Shown: positions 60,494 through 64,000 of the stretch, piece after piece
Layout of the letters: each line of letters begins with the position of its first letter
How positions within the stretch are numbered: the first letter of the stretch is position 1
Translations under genes and position numbers: made by a program
Assembly: GCA_019636015.1 (NCBI GenBank)
Contig: JAHBYJ010000001.1
Coordinates: 1,240,001 to 1,304,000, forward strand
DNA from: Parvibaculaceae bacterium
GTDB taxonomy: Bacteria > Pseudomonadota > Alphaproteobacteria > Parvibaculales > Parvibaculaceae
Length of the DNA stretch: 64,000 nt
Direction of reading: 5' to 3'
Notes under the pieces: model-generated
Database searches by the model: none
What the model was told of the DNA's origin: nothing
Seen by the model: only the letters and a program-made list of their open reading frames with translations

Positions 60494-63175
60494 TTACGCC
60501 TGAGGCCGATCCCCGGGCGCCTCCGTTTCGGGCTCGTCGCCCTGAAAGACCACCCGCTGATAGAAAAGCCCGATGCCGATCAGCGCGCCGCCAAGCCCGA
60601 GAAACGAGGCCGCCCGCAAAATTCCGGTAAGCCCCGCCATGTCGAACAGGAAGACCTTGGCGACAACCGCCATGATGAGACCGAGCGAAGCGATCCGCGC
60701 CATCGCCAATCGCGTGAGAAAGGCGAACGCCAGCAACACCGCGCCGAGCAGCAGCCACGCCGCCGAATAGATGTAGTTCTCCGTCTCCGTCGCAAATTGG
60801 TCGAGCGTAATCGAACCGTCGTGGAAGAAGCGGCGAATTTCGAGCGAATAATAGAGGAAGCCCGCTACGAAGGCCGCGATGGAAAGGGCGAGAGCCAGCC
60901 GCGGCTGCTGCCGCTTGTGTGCCTCATAGGCATAGAAGGCGGCGAGAAGGGCAGGCATCAGATAGGCGAGCATCATCCGGTCGAAAAGAAGCGGCTCGGT
61001 GAAGCGCCCCTGGAACAGCGGGTTGAGCGGCACGATGGCGATAAAGAGCCAGATATAGAAGAGCCATCGCAATGTAGCCGCCGCCATTGGCATGTACGGG
61101 CGGCCATGCGCTGCGTGGCGCCTGTAGATCGCATAGGACGCCGCCAGCCAGACGATGCTTTGCGAGCCGTGCTTGGCAAGTCCGTATCCGCCGCCGATGA
61201 AATTGAATGCGTCGCCGCCCGAGAAATAGTGATTGATCTGAAGCGTCAGCAGCACAAGGCCGAGCACAATGGCGCAGAGCTCCAGAATGTCCGCCGCTGC
61301 ATTGCACGCGAGCTGACGATAGAGCCATGCGCCGAGGGCTAGCAGCCCCGCCGGTACGCCATAGGCATAGAGCAGGAGGTTGAAGATCGGCGCCGCGCCG
61401 ATGTCGTAATCCGGCAGCGATGGATTGAGAACGAGCCGTACCAGAACGATGCCGGCGACGGCGATGCTCAGCCTTTCAAGTGCTTTCACATCAAGATAAC
61501 TGCGAATCCACGCCATCCCCGGTACCAGCAAGGCGAGCGCAATGGTCAGCCATTCGTTGCGGAAGGCAATGCCGAGCGCGACGGCGGCAAAGCCCAGCGT
61601 CGCCGTCGCAAACATGGCAGTTGCGAAATCGAGAGCGGCGGATTTCTCCCGTGCGGCAAATCGCTTGGTGACCGCGCCATGATAGATGGCGAGTGCTGCT
61701 GCAAGCGCTGCCCAGGGCAGGCTCTGCTCTAGCTGCTCTGTGCGCGCATAGGCAACGGCGAAAAGAACGAGAGGAACGAAGGCCGAAACGATACTCCACT
61801 CCCGCCGCGCCTCGCCTTTGTCGACCTTGAGATAGCCGGCCGCGCCGAATAGAACCGCGCCGAGCGTGCTGGCGGTGAGGAATGAGACAAGCGCTTCCTG
61901 GTCGAGCGCCATCGTCGCGTAATGCGTGATCGAGAAGTGCCCCGCACCATCCCAGGCGGCCCGGGGGATGGACCAGAGCGACAATCCCGTCACTGCCGCA
62001 ACGGCGGCTGGAAGCGTGACCGACACGAAGCCCGGTCGCGGCCACGCGACCGCAACGGACAGAACGACGAAAACGGAGAAGCCGAATATCGCTGTGCCAC
62101 TATAATCGCCCGCGAAAAGCAGCAGCGTGACGAAAGCGCCTGTCAGAGTCGAACTCGACAGCACGGCGGGGTCGTAGTCGCTCTCCGCAGAGGCGGCATT
62201 GCTCCATCGCCAGATGAACTGGAAGGCGTATAGCGCAAGCAGATGGAGAGAGATCGCGATTTCGTCTCCGGGTCCCCAGAGCGCAACGAGCCAGATGAGA
62301 GGCCAGATGGTGCTTGCCGCAATTGCCGCGAGATTGAGCCAGCGCCAACCGCGCAGTTCTGCGGTCGCAATGGCCGCGCCGATCACGAATGTGAGATAGA
62401 AGAATAGCATCTCCGGTTGCGGCGTATCGCTCTCGATCAATGCCGGCGTGAGAACACTGCCGAGCAGGCCGACCGCGGCAAGGAAACTCGCATGTACTGC
62501 GGAGAGAAAGATCGCCGTCAACGAAACCGCACCGAGCAGGACAAAGGCAACGCCCGGCCCGATCATCCCGTAAAGCGCATAGGCGGCGTAGATCGTGGCA
62601 TAGCCTGCGATGCAGCCTGCTGCCGTCAGCACGGGCGGGATCGGCACCGCGCTGTTCTCGAGACGCAGCGGCAGGTCAGTCCGCCGCCGCAGAAGCTCGC
62701 CCGCGCCGAGAAGGGCAGCCGCGAGAAGCAGGCCGAGGAAAATGCGCGTGCCCGGGCCGAAGAAACCCTGCTGCACGGAATATTGCACGAGAAACACCGC
62801 GCCGAAGGCGAGCGCAACGCCGCCTACCCAGACCGTCCAGCGCGCGCCGAGCTTCTGTTCGAAACTCTGGCGCTGCGCGGCGTCAAATGTTTCCGTTGGT
62901 CCGGCGGCGGGCCGCGGACCTGCGTTCCACCCTCTCGTGACTTGCGGCACGCTTGCAGCCGGAATGGCTGGCCGAGGGGCGCTCGCAGTTTCGGGGGATA
63001 CGTCTTCCGAAAATTCCGGAGTGGCGGTGTCGCTGGGCGGCGCAGGAGCGGCGAGATCGCCTTGCGCGTTGAGCAGGGCATCGACCTTCGCGGATAAATC
63101 GTCGATGCGGTGGGCGAGGCGGAAATAAAGCACCGCGCCCGCGCCGATAAGGGCAAGCACCAGAAATGTGGCCAT
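60494..63175 (-). CDS. DUF2339-family large polytopic membrane protein
   Basis: 893 residues. One N-terminal helix (ATFLVLALIGAGAVLYFRLA) is followed by a short coiled stretch and a low-complexity Pro/Ala linker (residues ~45-95). About 20 or more membrane helices then fill the rest, starting at RWTVWVGGVALAFGAVFLVQY. This matches the DUF2339 family, whose role is unknown. GGGGGAGAG lies before ATG 63175. It lies between the NadQ-like regulator and nadA on the same strand, 62 bp after the regulator. Confidence 0.85.
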   Translation of the reverse strand: MATFLVLALIGAGAVLYFRLAHRIDDLSAKVDALLNAQGDLAAPAPPSDTATPEFSEDVSPETASAPRPAIPAASVPQVTRGWNAGPRPAAGPTETFDAAQRQSFEQKLGARWTVWVGGVALAFGAVFLVQYSVQQGFFGPGTRIFLGLLLAAALLGAGELLRRRTDLPLRLENSAVPIPPVLTAAGCIAGYATIYAAYALYGMIGPGVAFVLLGAVSLTAIFLSAVHASFLAAVGLLGSVLTPALIESDTPQPEMLFFYLTFVIGAAIATAELRGWRWLNLAAIAASTIWPLIWLVALWGPGDEIAISLHLLALYAFQFIWRWSNAASAESDYDPAVLSSSTLTGAFVTLLLFAGDYSGTAIFGFSVFVVLSVAVAWPRPGFVSVTLPAAVAAVTGLSLWSIPRAAWDGAGHFSITHYATMALDQEALVSFLTASTLGAVLFGAAGYLKVDKGEARREWSIVSAFVPLVLFAVAYARTEQLEQSLPWAALAAALAIYHGAVTKRFAAREKSAALDFATAMFATATLGFAAVALGIAFRNEWLTIALALLVPGMAWIRSYLDVKALERLSIAVAGIVLVRLVLNPSLPDYDIGAAPIFNLLLYAYGVPAGLLALGAWLYRQLACNAAADILELCAIVLGLVLLTLQINHYFSGGDAFNFIGGGYGLAKHGSQSIVWLAASYAIYRRHAAHGRPYMPMAAATLRWLFYIWLFIAIVPLNPLFQGRFTEPLLFDRMMLAYLMPALLAAFYAYEAHKRQQPRLALALSIAAFVAGFLYYSLEIRRFFHDGSITLDQFATETENYIYSAAWLLLGAVLLAFAFLTRLAMARIASLGLIMAVVAKVFLFDMAGLTGILRAASFLGLGGALIGIGLFYQRVVFQGDEPETEAPGDRPQA

Positions 63176-63237
63176 CGTGATCTCTCCCCCCGATTGATCC
63201 GGAGCATAGGGGTAGAACGAGGATTCTGGAAAGCCTT

Positions 63238-64000
63238 CTAGCTGTTCGCCCGGCTGCGCGAGGGGGCGAGGCGGAGCCCCGGCGCGGGGCGCTCGTTCAG
63301 CACCTCGCGGCGGAAGCGGAATTGTTCGGCGGGCCGCCCCCCCGTCCGGGTGGACATGCGGCCCGTCCGCTCCACAAGCCCCGCATTCTCCACCAGCCGG
63401 CGGAAATTCTGCTTGTGGACATGAAGGCCGAGCAGCGCTTCCACCGTCTTCTGCAATTCGTAGAGCGTGAAGGCGGGCGGCATGAGTTCGAAGGCGACCG
63501 GGCGGTACTTGATCTTGGCGCGCAGCCGGCTCATGGCGGTTGCGAGAATGCGGCGATGGTCGAACTGCATGGGCCGGCCGAGCGGAGGCACATTCTGAGT
63601 GGCGAGCGCCAGCGCATTGGGACGTCCGTCCCGCGCCGCTTCCTGCAGCAGGCCGGCACTGTAGAGAAGTTCGTAGCGCTCCAGCGCCTTCTCGTCGTCC
63701 CATGCAACGCCATCGACACCGAAGCAGAGGCGCATCCGGTCGCGCCGCTTGCCGCGAGACAGCTCGTCGGGCGTTGCCTCTGCCTGCCGCGAGGCCCATT
63801 CGCGCAAGAGCGGCACGATCGCCTGATCGATGATCGGGGGCTTGCCGTCCCGCCAGTCTTCCCAGGGGAAATGGCGATACCAGTCGCTCCAGGATGCGCC
63901 CTGCAGCTCTTCGTCGTGCCCGCGGGTGAGCGCGAGATAGCCGACCGATACGACATGCTCTCCCGGCGTATCGGCTTCGAGCGAATGGCGCCCGCGATCG
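63238..64000 (-). CDS. NadQ-like NUDIX-type transcriptional regulator (COG4111), 5' end beyond the window
   Basis: The frame is open to the right edge, so about 253 codons are visible and the start is missing. The visible N-terminal part contains GEHVVSVGYLALTRG, a NUDIX-like segment. The rest (LCFGVDGVAWDDEKALERYELLYSAG; AKIKYRPVAFELMPPAFTLYELQKTVEALLGL) is the NUDIX and winged-helix layout of COG4111. LPPAF-type and KQNFRRLVENAGLVERTG are the helix-turn-helix end, followed by a basic tail. From general knowledge, COG4111 proteins (NadQ) were assigned as NAD biosynthesis regulators in alphaproteobacteria. The nadABC operon with paired palindromes is only ~3 kb away. I am fairly sure of the family, less sure of the target. 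Confidence 0.78.
   Translation of the reverse strand, partial: DRGRHSLEADTPGEHVVSVGYLALTRGHDEELQGASWSDWYRHFPWEDWRDGKPPIIDQAIVPLLREWASRQAEATPDELSRGKRRDRMRLCFGVDGVAWDDEKALERYELLYSAGLLQEAARDGRPNALALATQNVPPLGRPMQFDHRRILATAMSRLRAKIKYRPVAFELMPPAFTLYELQKTVEALLGLHVHKQNFRRLVENAGLVERTGRMSTRTGGRPAEQFRFRREVLNERPAPGLRLAPSRSRANS

Overview
The window is a GC-rich, gene-dense stretch of chromosome from an alphaproteobacterium. The main signs are a stand-alone F0 ATP synthase operon with paired b and b' subunits (atpI-B-E-F'-F), a CcrM-type adenine methyltransferase with GANTC sites around its promoter, a split glycine decarboxylase (gcvPA/gcvPB), ETF-ubiquinone oxidoreductase, a GTTC-N7-GTTC (alphaproteobacterial LexA) box, and a COG4111/NadQ-like NUDIX regulator near nadABC. 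The mix of genes recalls Hyphomicrobiales such as Parvibaculum, but that placement is inference only. I see no phage, transposase, CRISPR array, rRNA or tRNA. Nearly everything is core metabolism, DNA maintenance and envelope function.

Layout. 1-4.5 kb: the 3' end of an M16 peptidase, a GNAT acetyltransferase and a large membrane-anchored PAS-GGDEF-EAL protein. 4.5-9.1 kb: YqgE, a lone DsbD-alpha-type domain and a peroxiredoxin, then rnhA, thrB and ispH on the minus strand. 9.4-15.4 kb: an unknown lipoprotein, a tandem glycine riboswitch and gcvT-gcvH-gcvPA-gcvPB, with a translationally coupled nucleotidyltransferase-like gene. 15.4-19.1 kb: a dienelactone hydrolase-family gene and the F0 operon, bounded by a promoter and a terminator. 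19.3-28.5 kb: a genome-maintenance block (smc, a DsbA-like protein, a DciA-like protein, mutY, ccrM, rnhB, and a PA0069-type radical SAM gene with a LexA-type promoter). 28.6-32.2 kb: a cupin, a TIGR04283/TIGR04282 glycosyltransferase pair with a methyltransferase, mscL and moaB. 32.3-37.7 kb: an RND efflux pump with a divergent TetR regulator. 37.7-42.3 kb: a lytic transglycosylase, a family-4 uracil-DNA glycosylase and ETF-QO. 42.5-48.5 kb: a TPR lipoprotein with ispE, a polyprenyl diphosphate synthase, a DUF2007 gene with a TrmN6-like methyltransferase, and an S49 peptidase. 48.7-55.8 kb: glyQ-glyS, a palindromic intergenic repeat, ppdK, a 457-bp intergenic region and a SleB-type cell-wall hydrolase. 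55.8-64 kb: an SDR, the nadA-nadB-nadC operon, a DUF2339 membrane protein and the 3' part of a NadQ-like regulator.

The most informative signals lie between genes. They are: (i) two palindromes of identical 9-3-9 geometry upstream of nadA, close to the NadQ-like gene; (ii) a LexA-type direct repeat laid over what looks like a leaderless promoter for the radical SAM gene; (iii) six GANTC sites in 96 bp at the ccrM promoter; and (iv) a tandem glycine riboswitch before gcvT. A 300-bp low-GC patch inside glyS suggests local recombination. I found no wholly new multi-gene system.
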